Of a DNA stretch of 64,000 nucleotides, positions 54,389-63,143 are shown in pieces. Below the pieces are notes generated by a model. It did no database searches. It worked only from the letters and a program-made list of their open reading frames with translations, and had not been told where the DNA came from. The translations under genes and the position numbers were made by a program. Location of the stretch: the NCBI GenBank assembly GCA_022842065.1, contig JALHQH010000005.1, forward strand, positions 310,001 through 374,000, read 5' to 3'. The first letter of the stretch is position 1. Each line of letters begins with the position of its first letter. This stretch comes from Caldilineaceae bacterium (GTDB lineage: Bacteria > Chloroflexota > Anaerolineae > Caldilineales > Caldilineaceae).

Positions 54389-55129
54389 TTACTGGAATTT
54401 TTCGACCCATACGTAATCAATGGCCGGCGGGACAGCCCCTCCAGGAACGATAATCGCGTCAGTCATGAAGGCAAAGCGAAGAGTTACATCTGTCTTCTTC
54501 AAGCAAGGTGTTTTTGAAAGCTGCATAACTCTAATATTAAAACCGACAGGTGGGTTGCTACGTGCATTGGGGGTGCCATGCCAGGTTGCCCCGCCATCAC
54601 AACTCACTTGCGATAGCAGAAAATCCCAGTTGACTTCCGAAATCATCTTGAATCGAAAAGTAACGCGTGCATCCTTGGCACTTGCAAGGCTGAATGTACG
54701 ATACATATAGGTATGCATCTTGTTTACATAGCCATCCGGTTGCGCGACACAGAGAGATTCGACTGTTTTGAATGACCAGAGGTGGCCACTAGCATTATAG
54801 TCATATCTGCTCCAACCGGCTGGGAAGGAACACATTTCATCGAAAAACACGGTTCGCCAGGTAGCATTGGTTGCGGCGGCAGCTACTTCATTTGCGGTAC
54901 CAGTGTTCTGCATCAAGGGCAAATAGACATAATTCTTGCCTGTATCGATGCTGCTAGATTCACCAGGGGCAACGGCACCTTGTCTGGCAGCGGCAGCAGC
55001 AGTAGCGGCAGCAGCATCTATGGGTTCTTCATCCTCGCTTTGGCCAAAAGCCGTGAGCACTTGGCCAAAGGTCAATGAAAACAGAATCATTAACCATGTG
55101 AGCTTCCACGCCCATGATTTGCGTGTCAT
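54389..55129 (-). CDS. Secreted protein of unknown function
   Basis: 246 residues from ATG 55129 behind AAAGGAGAAG. A signal peptide (about 1-30, ending AFGQS) is followed by an Ala-rich linker and NYVYLPLMQN, a short motif I associate with exported Chloroflexota proteins. The mature part (about 90-246) looks like a beta-rich domain (TWRTVFFDEMC, YMYRTFSLASAKDARVTFRF, CDGGATWHGTP, PPAIDYVWVEKF), like Ig/jelly-roll modules that present immune-type or carbohydrate-binding faces. No enzymatic motif is seen. The gene is alone, with a repeat-free 5' region, and its mRNA ends at the hairpin 54283-54330. Confidence 0.75.
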   Translation of the reverse strand: MTRKSWAWKLTWLMILFSLTFGQVLTAFGQSEDEEPIDAAAATAAAAARQGAVAPGESSSIDTGKNYVYLPLMQNTGTANEVAAAATNATWRTVFFDEMCSFPAGWSRYDYNASGHLWSFKTVESLCVAQPDGYVNKMHTYMYRTFSLASAKDARVTFRFKMISEVNWDFLLSQVSCDGGATWHGTPNARSNPPVGFNIRVMQLSKTPCLKKTDVTLRFAFMTDAIIVPGGAVPPAIDYVWVEKFQ

Positions 55130-55461
55130 AGTTTACTTCTCCTTTATTTTAGCAATGAATTCGATAGTGAGATGGTGCTATGAAAGTGGTGCTACGAAGG
55201 CCGTTCGTCGAAACGATGACGCCGCACTTGGAAACCGGTCGCGATGAAGGTTGTGGTTGGTTTTTGGCCGTGCAGGCAGGACTGGATTTAAGCTTATCAC
55301 ATGGTTGGGGGCTTGCCATCAGCCTACCAGGTATGAATTTTTGGTAAATAGGGTATGAGTTTTATGCAACAATTGTGGTGCAACCTACAACTGCGCGCCA
55401 GCCAGTCGTTTTTGTCGGCACGAGCGGCCCGCATTGTCACCATTTTTAACCAGTGCCGGCT
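55130..55461. other. Gap between the LuxR regulator and the secreted protein
   Basis: 332 bases between two minus-strand genes. Nothing beyond the ribosome site of the secreted-protein gene is evident; I found no convincing promoter, repeat or small gene. Confidence 0.5.
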
Positions 55462-58317
55462 TTAGTAGAGACCCAATTCATGGGCGCGTGCCACTGCATC
55501 CTGACGGCTGGTCACATTGAGTTTGTTTAATAGATGAGTGATGTGACTTTTAACGGTCGGCACGGTGATATTCAGCCGTTCGGCAATGGCGCGATTCGAT
55601 GTGCCTTCCGCCAGCAGCTGCAAAACAACTAACTCGCGGCGACTGAGGTGTGTATCGGTGTGCGGCAGCGGTAGAGCTGGAATGTCGATCAGCTGTTCAA
55701 ACTGTCTAAGCATTTCGATGGCCAGGGTAGTGGTGGCACGTTGTCGTACGGCGGCTTTTAGCAAGGCCTGGCTCATTCTGCCGCCTTGGCCAAGCAATGC
55801 TGGTCGATTTTGCTGCTTACAGTGGACGAGTAATGGCATAAAGATCACCAGTGCTTGTTTTGCGCCTTTCCACTGCAAATAGAGATAGGCGAGCAATACT
55901 CTGGGGCTGTGTACCAGCATTGCGCTGGGGCAGCGCGCTTCCAATGCGACGGCTGCCAGGAAGTGCTCTTCTGCTTTTAGATAGGAGCCGCCGCTCATCT
56001 CTAATAATCCGCCTAGGAGCAGGTTGTACATTTGCCCTTGTACGGTTGTAGCTAAGCTGACTTTTTCGCTGATTGTTTGATAGATCTGGCGGGCTTCAGT
56101 TATCTGGCCCGCTTCCCAATAGGCGCGACCTAACGTGTAAGTGCAAAAAACCCAGATTGGCACAGCTTGTGGTTGTGCCAGTATGCCTTGTAACTGTTGC
56201 TGTGCCAGATGAAACTCCTGCTGGCGTAGGAAAATGAAGCTTTGCAGCAGCACTAATTCTGCCGTGACTGGATGGTGCATGGGTGCCAGTTGTTGACAGT
56301 GGGCCAACCCATGCGCAAGCTGGTGCTCGGCTTGCACCACTGCGCCTTGCAGCCAATAGATCCAAGCCAACTGATTATCCAGATAGATTTGCCACCAACG
56401 ATCTGGCGGTGGGGTTTGTGTCATTGCCCATTGGCTATACTCGAAGAGTAATTCACCTACATTGTCAATGGCCAACCAAGTAAAGCTACTCGAAAGATAG
56501 AGGGTGCGCAGCAGGTTACGCTCAGGACGGCTACCGATGGTTGTCACAATTTCGGCTAATTGTTGTTTGATCGCTTGCGCCTGGGCCGGCGTAGATGCCA
56601 AGCTGAGCTGCAGGCGCGTCAATTGACTCTGTAATTGCTCAGTGGCCGGTAGTGTGTAAGTCGCGGCTTGCTCAAGTCTGTTGCCGGCTTCAGTGGTATC
56701 ACCAACCACTAATTGGCTGGCGGCCAGGTAAACTAAAGTCTTGCCCTGTGCCGTACGGTCATTGCGGGCGGCGAAGTGCAGCAATGCTTGTTCCAGCAAT
56801 TTGCTGGCAGTTAGCCCCTTGCCTTGCTGCAAGTAACAGCGCCCCTGTAAGTAAAGCATGGCCGGCTCTGCCCTGGCAAGGGTAAGCGGCAGCTTTGCCA
56901 GCCAACCTTGCAAAATGTCTGGCGTCTCTTGCTGTAACAAGTGCTCCCCCATCTCGCTAAGTAAAGCGATGGCTGCCGGCCAATCCTGGGCATCGAAGGT
57001 ATGGGTTAACTTTTCTGTTAACTGGAGGTCTAGTCGACTTGCCCGTTGATGAATTGCCTGTGCCGCCTCCGGTTGCTCAATGGCCAGACGATGACGTAGG
57101 AAGTGGCCAAAGATTGTATGATAGCGATAGCCGCGCGTTGCTGCTGGCACCTGACTGAATTGTTGCTGACTTTGACTGTGTTTCACAAAGAGATTGCGTT
57201 GAAACAGATCCTCTAATTGTTCTGCTGCGCGCGCCGTGCCTGTAACGGCCTCACAGTGGGCTGGGGTCAATTCAGTGAGAATCGCACATTGCAGCATAAA
57301 GAGCCGCACGGCGGGGGATTGTAGATTTAGAACTTCTGCCGCTAGATAGTCATAAAGATAAGTCTGTGCGGCTAAGGCCCTTGAGTCGTCTACACATTGC
57401 GCCAGCATGGTTGCCCGTTCGTTGCCCATCGCTAATGGCCGCAGCGCCGTCGCTAAAAAGTGTAACCCTGCGGCCCAGCCCTCGGTATAGTGGTGGGCCA
57501 GTATTAGCTCAGTTGGCGTCAGTCCTAGAGAAAATTGGTTATTGAGCAAGTCGTTTGTTTCGGCCTGGCTGAAAACCAAGTGGGCGGTACGATATTCGAA
57601 GAGTTGCCCTCTGCTACTGAGGCGTGCCAAGGGTAGGGGTGGGGCACAACGACTTGCCATAACGATATGCATCTGCGCCGGCAAGCGTTCTAACAAAGCG
57701 GTGAGCAGTCGATAAACATTCATTTCACTGACATAATGACACTCATCGAGTAGGAGAATAATCGGCTGTGTATCACGCGCTAGGATGGCATTGATAAGCG
57801 TGCCGACTAGCGAATGGATGTGGCCAACGCCAGTCGCGTTGCTCGCCGGTTCACTCAACATTGGTGAGGTGATCAACTGTGGCTCAAGGATAGGCACCGT
57901 AAATTGTAATGCGCTGATGAGCGCAAGCCAAAATAGCGTAAGGTCGTTATCATATTCATCGAGCGAAAGCCAGCAAATTCTGACCTGCGCCGTCGTGTCA
58001 GTTGTAATCTGACTGGGCAAATTCTGTGCGGCTCTCATCTGGAAATAATAACTGGCCAGTAATGTACTTTTACCATAACCAGGAGGTGCTGTCAGCAATG
58101 TAAGCTGCTTGGTGGCAATGTTTTCGGTTAAGGGTAGAAGGCAGGCCGGGCGCGGGATTAGATGCGGGGCAAGCTGTGCTGGTGAAAATTTTGTCTTGGG
58201 CAGCCATTCGCTGGTTGGGCTATGACTAAGTGGACAAAAACTAGCAGTAGAAAACGCTTTTGTAAGGTTTTGGAATGGTTCAACAGGTATAATCGACAAC
58301 GGTGGTACGTTGCTCAT
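55462..58317 (-). CDS. MalT-type large ATP-binding LuxR-family regulator
   Basis: 951 residues from ATG 58317 (GGAG 11 bases upstream). An N-terminal STAND NTPase has Walker A APPGYGKSTLL (about 78-88), Walker B PIILLLDECHYV (about 200) and a sensor IVMASRCAPPLPLARL, followed by TPR-like helical repeats (about 430-850) and a C-terminal LuxR helix-turn-helix (about 886-951: LSRRELVVLQLLAEGTSNRA, VKSHITHLLNKLNV). Such proteins (MalT, AcoK) oligomerise on binding an inducer and ATP, then activate transcription. The target genes and inducer are not evident; the divergent neighbourhood contains no sugar operon within 4 kb. Confidence 0.93.
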   Translation of the reverse strand: MSNVPPLSIIPVEPFQNLTKAFSTASFCPLSHSPTSEWLPKTKFSPAQLAPHLIPRPACLLPLTENIATKQLTLLTAPPGYGKSTLLASYYFQMRAAQNLPSQITTDTTAQVRICWLSLDEYDNDLTLFWLALISALQFTVPILEPQLITSPMLSEPASNATGVGHIHSLVGTLINAILARDTQPIILLLDECHYVSEMNVYRLLTALLERLPAQMHIVMASRCAPPLPLARLSSRGQLFEYRTAHLVFSQAETNDLLNNQFSLGLTPTELILAHHYTEGWAAGLHFLATALRPLAMGNERATMLAQCVDDSRALAAQTYLYDYLAAEVLNLQSPAVRLFMLQCAILTELTPAHCEAVTGTARAAEQLEDLFQRNLFVKHSQSQQQFSQVPAATRGYRYHTIFGHFLRHRLAIEQPEAAQAIHQRASRLDLQLTEKLTHTFDAQDWPAAIALLSEMGEHLLQQETPDILQGWLAKLPLTLARAEPAMLYLQGRCYLQQGKGLTASKLLEQALLHFAARNDRTAQGKTLVYLAASQLVVGDTTEAGNRLEQAATYTLPATEQLQSQLTRLQLSLASTPAQAQAIKQQLAEIVTTIGSRPERNLLRTLYLSSSFTWLAIDNVGELLFEYSQWAMTQTPPPDRWWQIYLDNQLAWIYWLQGAVVQAEHQLAHGLAHCQQLAPMHHPVTAELVLLQSFIFLRQQEFHLAQQQLQGILAQPQAVPIWVFCTYTLGRAYWEAGQITEARQIYQTISEKVSLATTVQGQMYNLLLGGLLEMSGGSYLKAEEHFLAAVALEARCPSAMLVHSPRVLLAYLYLQWKGAKQALVIFMPLLVHCKQQNRPALLGQGGRMSQALLKAAVRQRATTTLAIEMLRQFEQLIDIPALPLPHTDTHLSRRELVVLQLLAEGTSNRAIAERLNITVPTVKSHITHLLNKLNVTSRQDAVARAHELGLY

Positions 58318-58581
58318 TGGGGGTATATCTCCGAGATGAGGGTTACGCAGGCATCATTAAGAGATGACGATTAATAAATACAGGCTCCAATTATACTGTT
58401 TTGTAGGGAAAAAGGAAAGTAAATTAACTATCAATTAATGTTAAATGATATAAGAAGATCATCAATTTTGCAAATAACTTACACTGCATTCTTGTTCTAT
58501 TCGCTGCGGCTGCCAGGATGAGGAGGTTGGTCTACTGTGGTTGGGCCGACGCATATTTTGGTTAGACTATTTGCTTAACGC

Positions 58582-61500
58582 CTATAATCTAACGGCATCC
58601 TCGGCCAGTACCTGATCGAGTGTCGTCACTAACCGATCCGCATCCGCCCCATCAAAGACCAACGGTGGTTTGAGCTTGAGCACATTGTGATCAGGCCCAT
58701 CGGTGCTGATCAGGATACCGTGATCGCGCATGCGGTTGGCGACATAGGCGGCATGGTCGCCGGCCGGCACTTTGGCCTGGCGATCCAAAACCAACTCGAC
58801 GCCGACGAAGAGTCCCAGCCCGCGCACATCGCCGATGAGCGGGTGCTTCGCCATCAACCCACGCAGCCCGTCCATCAGCTGGTTGCCGACCTGCAGAGCA
58901 TGTGCCTGCAAACCCTCATTTTTGATCACATCGAGCACGGCCAACCCCACGGCGCACGAGACTGGATTGCCACCAAAAGTATTAAAGTATTCCATGCCAT
59001 TGGCAAACGCCTCCGCAATTGCGGGCGTAGTGACCACGGCCCCCAGTGGGTGACCGTTGCCGATTGGTTTGCCCATTGTCACAATGTCGGGCACCACGCC
59101 TTGCGTTTCAAAGCCCCAGAAGTGAGTGCCCACCCGCCCAAAGCCAACCTGCACCTCATCGGCAATACAAAGCCCCCCCGCAGCGCGCACATGGGCAAAG
59201 GCCGCCGCCAAATAACCATCGGGCAGCACAATCTGGCCGCCACAGCCCAAGACCGATTCAGCGATCAAGGCGGCGACGCCAATGCCTTGATTTTGCAAGT
59301 CGGTTAACATGGTCGCTACATGGTTCGCATAGGCAATGCCGGTTTCCCGCCCCATGCCCAGGTATTGCCCACGATAGGGGTCGGGCATTAGGGCAATATG
59401 GGTGGTGGCCGGTGCGCCTTTGCCACCGGGGCCGTTGAACTTATACGGGCTAATGTCAATCAACGAGTTCAGGTTGCCGTGGTACCCCACATCCAAACAG
59501 ATCGTGTCATAGTTTCCTGTATAAGCACGCGCCAGCCGTAAGGCCAGATCATTGGCCTCGCTGCCCGAGTTGACAAAAAAACAGACGCTGAGTGGATCGG
59601 GCAGGGTCGCTGCTAAACGTTCGGCGTATTCAGTCAACCCATCATAGAGATACCGGGTGTTGGTGTTGAGGACCGCCATTTGGCGCTGTGCTGCGCGTAC
59701 CACCTGGGGATGGCAATGGCCGACATGACAAACATTGTTGACCACATCGAGATAGGCATAACCATCAATGTCATAGAGAAATTGTTTGCGCGCGCGGACG
59801 ATGTAAAGCGGATCGCTGTAGGAGATGCTCAAATTGCGCCCCAAGTGTTGGCTGCGCGTCGTCAGCAACTCCGCTTTGGGGCGCGCGGTCGGCCCAAAAG
59901 CTGCGTCTGGAATTTGGAGGATCAGATTCGGGTCGGGGCAGAGGCTCAGCCATACCTCCCGTTCCCCTGGCGTGGCGACCCCATTAAAACCACAACTGTT
60001 GCCCAGCAGATCGGTGATGATCTGAAAATGCAGGTGCGGCGGCCAGTCGCCGTTGATCGGGTAGTCCCCCATCTCACCGAAGCGTTCACCCTGCCGGATA
60101 ATCTTCCCCGGATAAAGCCCTTCCAAGGATTCTTCACTCAAATGCCCATAAAGCGTATAAAAAACCAACCCCCCCTGTTCGCCCGTTTCACTCGTGTCTC
60201 GTGTCTCGTGTCTTGTGTCTCCTGTCTCGTGTCTCCTGTCTCGTGTCCCCTGTCTAGGGATCGCGTGTTGCAAAATAATCGTCGGCCCATAATCTTGATG
60301 GCCGCTGTTATTTGCATAACTATGGATGGCCCCATCAAGCGGCGCATAGATCGGTGCACCGGCGGGCTGAAAGAGATCCATCGCGATATGGATAGTGCGG
60401 CGGGCCGGCAATTCGTCGGTTGCCACGGCAAACAGATCATCCGAATAGATCGGGCGCGCTTCGTTATAGCGACCAACACCAACTGCGACGCCGGCCTGTT
60501 TCATCTCACGAAAGAGCCGTTCGGTAAAAGCCGCGGTATCGGTCGGGTCCGCCAGATCGGCGATCCGTGGGCTGCCGAAGCTCAAGTCAAAGACGAGCAC
60601 CGGCGCCGTGCGCAAGTCTTGGTCGATGACCGGTGCAAAGCGCTTTTGATTGGCCTGCAACCAGGATACAATGGCACTACTGTGGGGCACCGGCGGTAAA
60701 CCACAGGCGGCACGTAAACGGTAATGGGCAAGGTTTGGCTCAATCGTGGCGAGTTTTTCCAATAAGGTCCAGGCCGGCGCTTCGCTGATCGAAAGGTAGT
60801 GATTTGCGGGCTGCAAGGCTTGTTGATGGGCGGAAAGACAGACGCTCATGCACAGGCGCATGCAGATCAACCCATAGAGCACGGCCAACTCAGCTTCCTG
60901 CAAGGGATAGGTGCTGTGATAGCCGGCCACCAACTGCGCCGCCGCGGCCATTGGATCGGCTTTGCCGAGCATGGCATAGGCCGCGGCAATCGCTGGCTCA
61001 GCTACCGTGTAGGTGTGTACCATATCACCAAAGTCGATAACCCCGGTGATCTGCTGATTAACGCCTGCTAAGCCCCTCCCAGGCGTATCACCGACCAGCA
61101 CATTATAATCGTTGCCATCATTGTGGATGACACTTGTGCGTAGATCTGCCAACTGCGCTTGTACTTGACTGGTAAAGTGAGCCAGAAAGCGTTCAACCAG
61201 TTGCCGCCGCGCCAGGTCGGCAATCTCGTCTTTGTGCCGGTTGATCACTTCGGTTGCCCAGCGCAGATCCCACTGAATGGTGCGCTGCGCGGCCGGGTGG
61301 GCAAAGCTGGCCAAGGCGGCATCCAGTTCGCCGAGATATGTCCCCAACTTCGTCAATAACTGGGCCGATTGGGGTTTGACGGTGCCCAATGGCCGCCCCG
61401 GCAGATAGGTGAGCAGTCGAACAAAGTGCTGGTTGCCGTTTTGAGCGGTAATGACCAAAAGATCTTGCCCATCAGTTGTTTGGCAAAGTTGAGCAACCGG

Positions 61501-61740
61501 CAGCGTACTGTGGCGGCCAACGTGGGCGAGCGCCGCATGTTGCAAGTCGAGGATCGCCCGCTCTTCTTGGGCATTGGCAATTTTGAGCACATAGCGGTCA
61601 CCATTGGCAACGGTCAGTAGAAAGTTTTGGTCGCGCTCGCTGTTTAGTTCGCTAACCGTTGCCGTTAACCCGTAATGGTGGGCGGCAATGTGGTGGGCTT
61701 CGGCACTGGTAAAACGCGGGGCAGATTGCACTGTGGACAT
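58582..61740 (-). CDS. Kinase / M23 peptidase / class III PLP enzyme fusion (phospholyase-like)
   Basis: 1052 residues from ATG 61740. Domain order: APH-type kinase (about 20-330) with His206-Asn-Asp208 (VIHNDGNDYNVL) and GVIDFGD; lysostaphin-like M23 domain (about 435-590) with His451-x3-Asp455, LYGHLS His533 and HLH His569/His571; class III PLP domain (about 620-1052) with LVFINSGSEAND-type segment CFFVNSGSEANDLALRLARA, DEVQVGFGRVG and PLP Lys891 (MGKPIGNG). Known relatives: hydroxylysine kinase and AGXT2L-type ammonio-phospholyases, which act in succession, so kinase plus phospholyase on one chain is plausible. Residues about 495-519 are encoded by a 7-nt tandem repeat. It follows lysY by 70 bases on the same strand. 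Confidence 0.88.
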   Translation of the reverse strand: MSTVQSAPRFTSAEAHHIAAHHYGLTATVSELNSERDQNFLLTVANGDRYVLKIANAQEERAILDLQHAALAHVGRHSTLPVAQLCQTTDGQDLLVITAQNGNQHFVRLLTYLPGRPLGTVKPQSAQLLTKLGTYLGELDAALASFAHPAAQRTIQWDLRWATEVINRHKDEIADLARRQLVERFLAHFTSQVQAQLADLRTSVIHNDGNDYNVLVGDTPGRGLAGVNQQITGVIDFGDMVHTYTVAEPAIAAAYAMLGKADPMAAAAQLVAGYHSTYPLQEAELAVLYGLICMRLCMSVCLSAHQQALQPANHYLSISEAPAWTLLEKLATIEPNLAHYRLRAACGLPPVPHSSAIVSWLQANQKRFAPVIDQDLRTAPVLVFDLSFGSPRIADLADPTDTAAFTERLFREMKQAGVAVGVGRYNEARPIYSDDLFAVATDELPARRTIHIAMDLFQPAGAPIYAPLDGAIHSYANNSGHQDYGPTIILQHAIPRQGTRDRRHETGDTRHETRDTSETGEQGGLVFYTLYGHLSEESLEGLYPGKIIRQGERFGEMGDYPINGDWPPHLHFQIITDLLGNSCGFNGVATPGEREVWLSLCPDPNLILQIPDAAFGPTARPKAELLTTRSQHLGRNLSISYSDPLYIVRARKQFLYDIDGYAYLDVVNNVCHVGHCHPQVVRAAQRQMAVLNTNTRYLYDGLTEYAERLAATLPDPLSVCFFVNSGSEANDLALRLARAYTGNYDTICLDVGYHGNLNSLIDISPYKFNGPGGKGAPATTHIALMPDPYRGQYLGMGRETGIAYANHVATMLTDLQNQGIGVAALIAESVLGCGGQIVLPDGYLAAAFAHVRAAGGLCIADEVQVGFGRVGTHFWGFETQGVVPDIVTMGKPIGNGHPLGAVVTTPAIAEAFANGMEYFNTFGGNPVSCAVGLAVLDVIKNEGLQAHALQVGNQLMDGLRGLMAKHPLIGDVRGLGLFVGVELVLDRQAKVPAGDHAAYVANRMRDHGILISTDGPDHNVLKLKPPLVFDGADADRLVTTLDQVLAEDAVRL
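60184..60258. repeat. 7-nt tandem repeat (GTCTCGT/GTCTCCT) translated inside the fusion gene
   Basis: About ten consecutive heptamers. Because 7 x 3 = 21 bases, the protein repeat is seven residues (GDTRHET, RDTSETG on the minus strand). It lies in frame in the M23 domain between ILQHAIP and VFYTLYGH. Confidence 0.93.
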
Positions 61741-61810
61741 GGTTGCTCCGTTAAAATAGTAGACAGACCTGGAACCGTTACGCGTGTTCGAGCATCCTGT
61801 GCGCGACTGC

Positions 61811-62866
61811 TTAGATCGGGTGCAACCCTGGGAAGCCCAACCCTATCGTCTCCTCCCAACCCAGCATCAGGTTCATACATTGGAGGGCGCTGCCGGCGGC
61901 CCCTTTCATGAGATTGTCGATGGCAGCGATGGCGACAACACGGCCAGTGGCCTCGTCCAGTTCAAAACCAACATCGGCGTAGTTGCTGCCGCTGAGGATC
62001 TTCGGTTCGGGGTAGCGGTAGATCCCGGTCTTTTCTTTGACGAGGCGAACAAAGGGCTCGTTGCGATAGCTTTGGCGATAGGCACGCCAGAGCTCTTTTT
62101 CGGTGGTGCCCGGCTTGACAAAGAGGTGTGCGGTGGCCAAAACGCCACGCACATTGTCAACGGCGGTGGCGCTGAGGTGAACAGCGGTCTGGGCGCCTGT
62201 CAACCGGATCGCTTGCAGGATCTCGGCTGTGTGGCGGTGACCAGTGGGCGCAAAGCTGCGCATCACCCCGGAGCGTTCGGGATGATGGGTCGAGTCGCTG
62301 GATTTGTTGCCCCCTTCGCTGCTGCCGACCTTGACTTCGCAGATCACACCGCGCCCCGTATCGACCAGATCGTTGGCAAAGAGGGGCCAGATCGCCAGGT
62401 TGGTAGCGGTCGCATTGCAGCCCACCCCGCTGACATAGTGGGCGTCGGCCATCTGGGCGCGGTGAAGTTCCGGTAAGCCATAAACGAATTTGCTCAACCA
62501 GGCTGGGTTGGCATGCGGTTTGCCATACCAACGGACATAATCTTCGGGGTTGCGCAGGCGGAAATCGGCACTCAGGTCAACAATTCGTTCTGCCAGGCCG
62601 GCGAAGTGGTCGATCTGCTCCATCGCGCCGCCGTGTGGCAGCCCCAAAAAGAGCAGATCGCAACTTTCCAGATCTGCCGCGCTGACAAATTGCAACTTGG
62701 TCCGCCCGCGCAGATTGGGGTGGGTGAAATGGACAAACGAACCGGCATTCCGTTCGCTGGTGACCTGCTTGACGGCAACGTGCGGATGGTCGAGCAGCAG
62801 CCGGAGTAATTCGCCGCCGACATAGCCGGACGCGCCAACGATTGACACATTTATTTGCGCTGACAT
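61811..62866 (-). CDS. lysY: LysW-aminoadipate (or LysW-glutamate) semialdehyde-forming reductase, LysY/ArgY
   Basis: 351 residues from ATG 62866 after AAGGTAAATAAACC. The ArgC/LysY fold is clear: nucleotide motif SIVGASGYVGGELLRLLLDHP, catalytic Cys150 in VSGVGCNATATN, and VKVGSSEGGNKSSD with THHPERSGVMRSFAPTGHRH. The HPNLRG segment (about 50) and the HHPERSG stretch are typical of the LysY/ArgY branch that acts on LysW-bound gamma-phosphate, rather than of free-substrate ArgC. It reduces the acyl phosphate to the semialdehyde with NADPH. It follows lysX, so the two are consecutive steps; lysW, lysZ, lysJ and lysK are outside the window. Confidence 0.9.
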   Translation of the reverse strand: MSAQINVSIVGASGYVGGELLRLLLDHPHVAVKQVTSERNAGSFVHFTHPNLRGRTKLQFVSAADLESCDLLFLGLPHGGAMEQIDHFAGLAERIVDLSADFRLRNPEDYVRWYGKPHANPAWLSKFVYGLPELHRAQMADAHYVSGVGCNATATNLAIWPLFANDLVDTGRGVICEVKVGSSEGGNKSSDSTHHPERSGVMRSFAPTGHRHTAEILQAIRLTGAQTAVHLSATAVDNVRGVLATAHLFVKPGTTEKELWRAYRQSYRNEPFVRLVKEKTGIYRYPEPKILSGSNYADVGFELDEATGRVVAIAAIDNLMKGAAGSALQCMNLMLGWEETIGLGFPGLHPI

Positions 62867-62893
62867 GGTTTATTTACCTTACTTGTTGGCAAG

Positions 62894-62963
62894 TTATCCA
62901 CAATTTTGCTCACTTATCCCCAACTTACGGAGTTATCCACTCGTTTAGTGGATGTTATCCCCG
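62894..62963 (+). promoter_or_regulatory. Cluster of four DnaA-box-like 9-mers
   Basis: TTATCCACA (62894), TTATCCCCA (62914), TTATCCACT (62933) and TTATCCCCG (62955), all in one orientation and spaced 19-22 bases, about two helical turns. The first is a perfect DnaA box, the others differ at one or two bases. AT-rich DNA (AAATTCAAATAATCAAAATG) follows. It may bind DnaA, as an origin-like or titration site or a promoter control for lysY. Confidence 0.55.
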
Positions 62964-62992
62964 GAAATTCAAATAATCAAAATGTGCTTTTT

Positions 62993-63097
62993 CTGTCAAA
63001 GCTTGCCCATCCCGCCGGGGCATCTGAATTTAAGTGATGGCGCGAACGTCTTTCCTTCAGCGCAAGGCATCCCGACGGGATGGGCAAGCTTTGACAG
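62993..63097. repeat. Inverted repeat CTGTCAAAGCTTGCCCATCCCG
   Basis: 22-bp perfect arms at 62993-63014 and 63076-63097 in the gap between lysX and lysY; no T-run, so probably a REP-like element that the transcript must cross. Confidence 0.88.
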
Positions 63098-63143
63098 CTT
63101 TATTTTGTTGACAGGACATCCGCACACCTGCCTGCGCTGCGGC

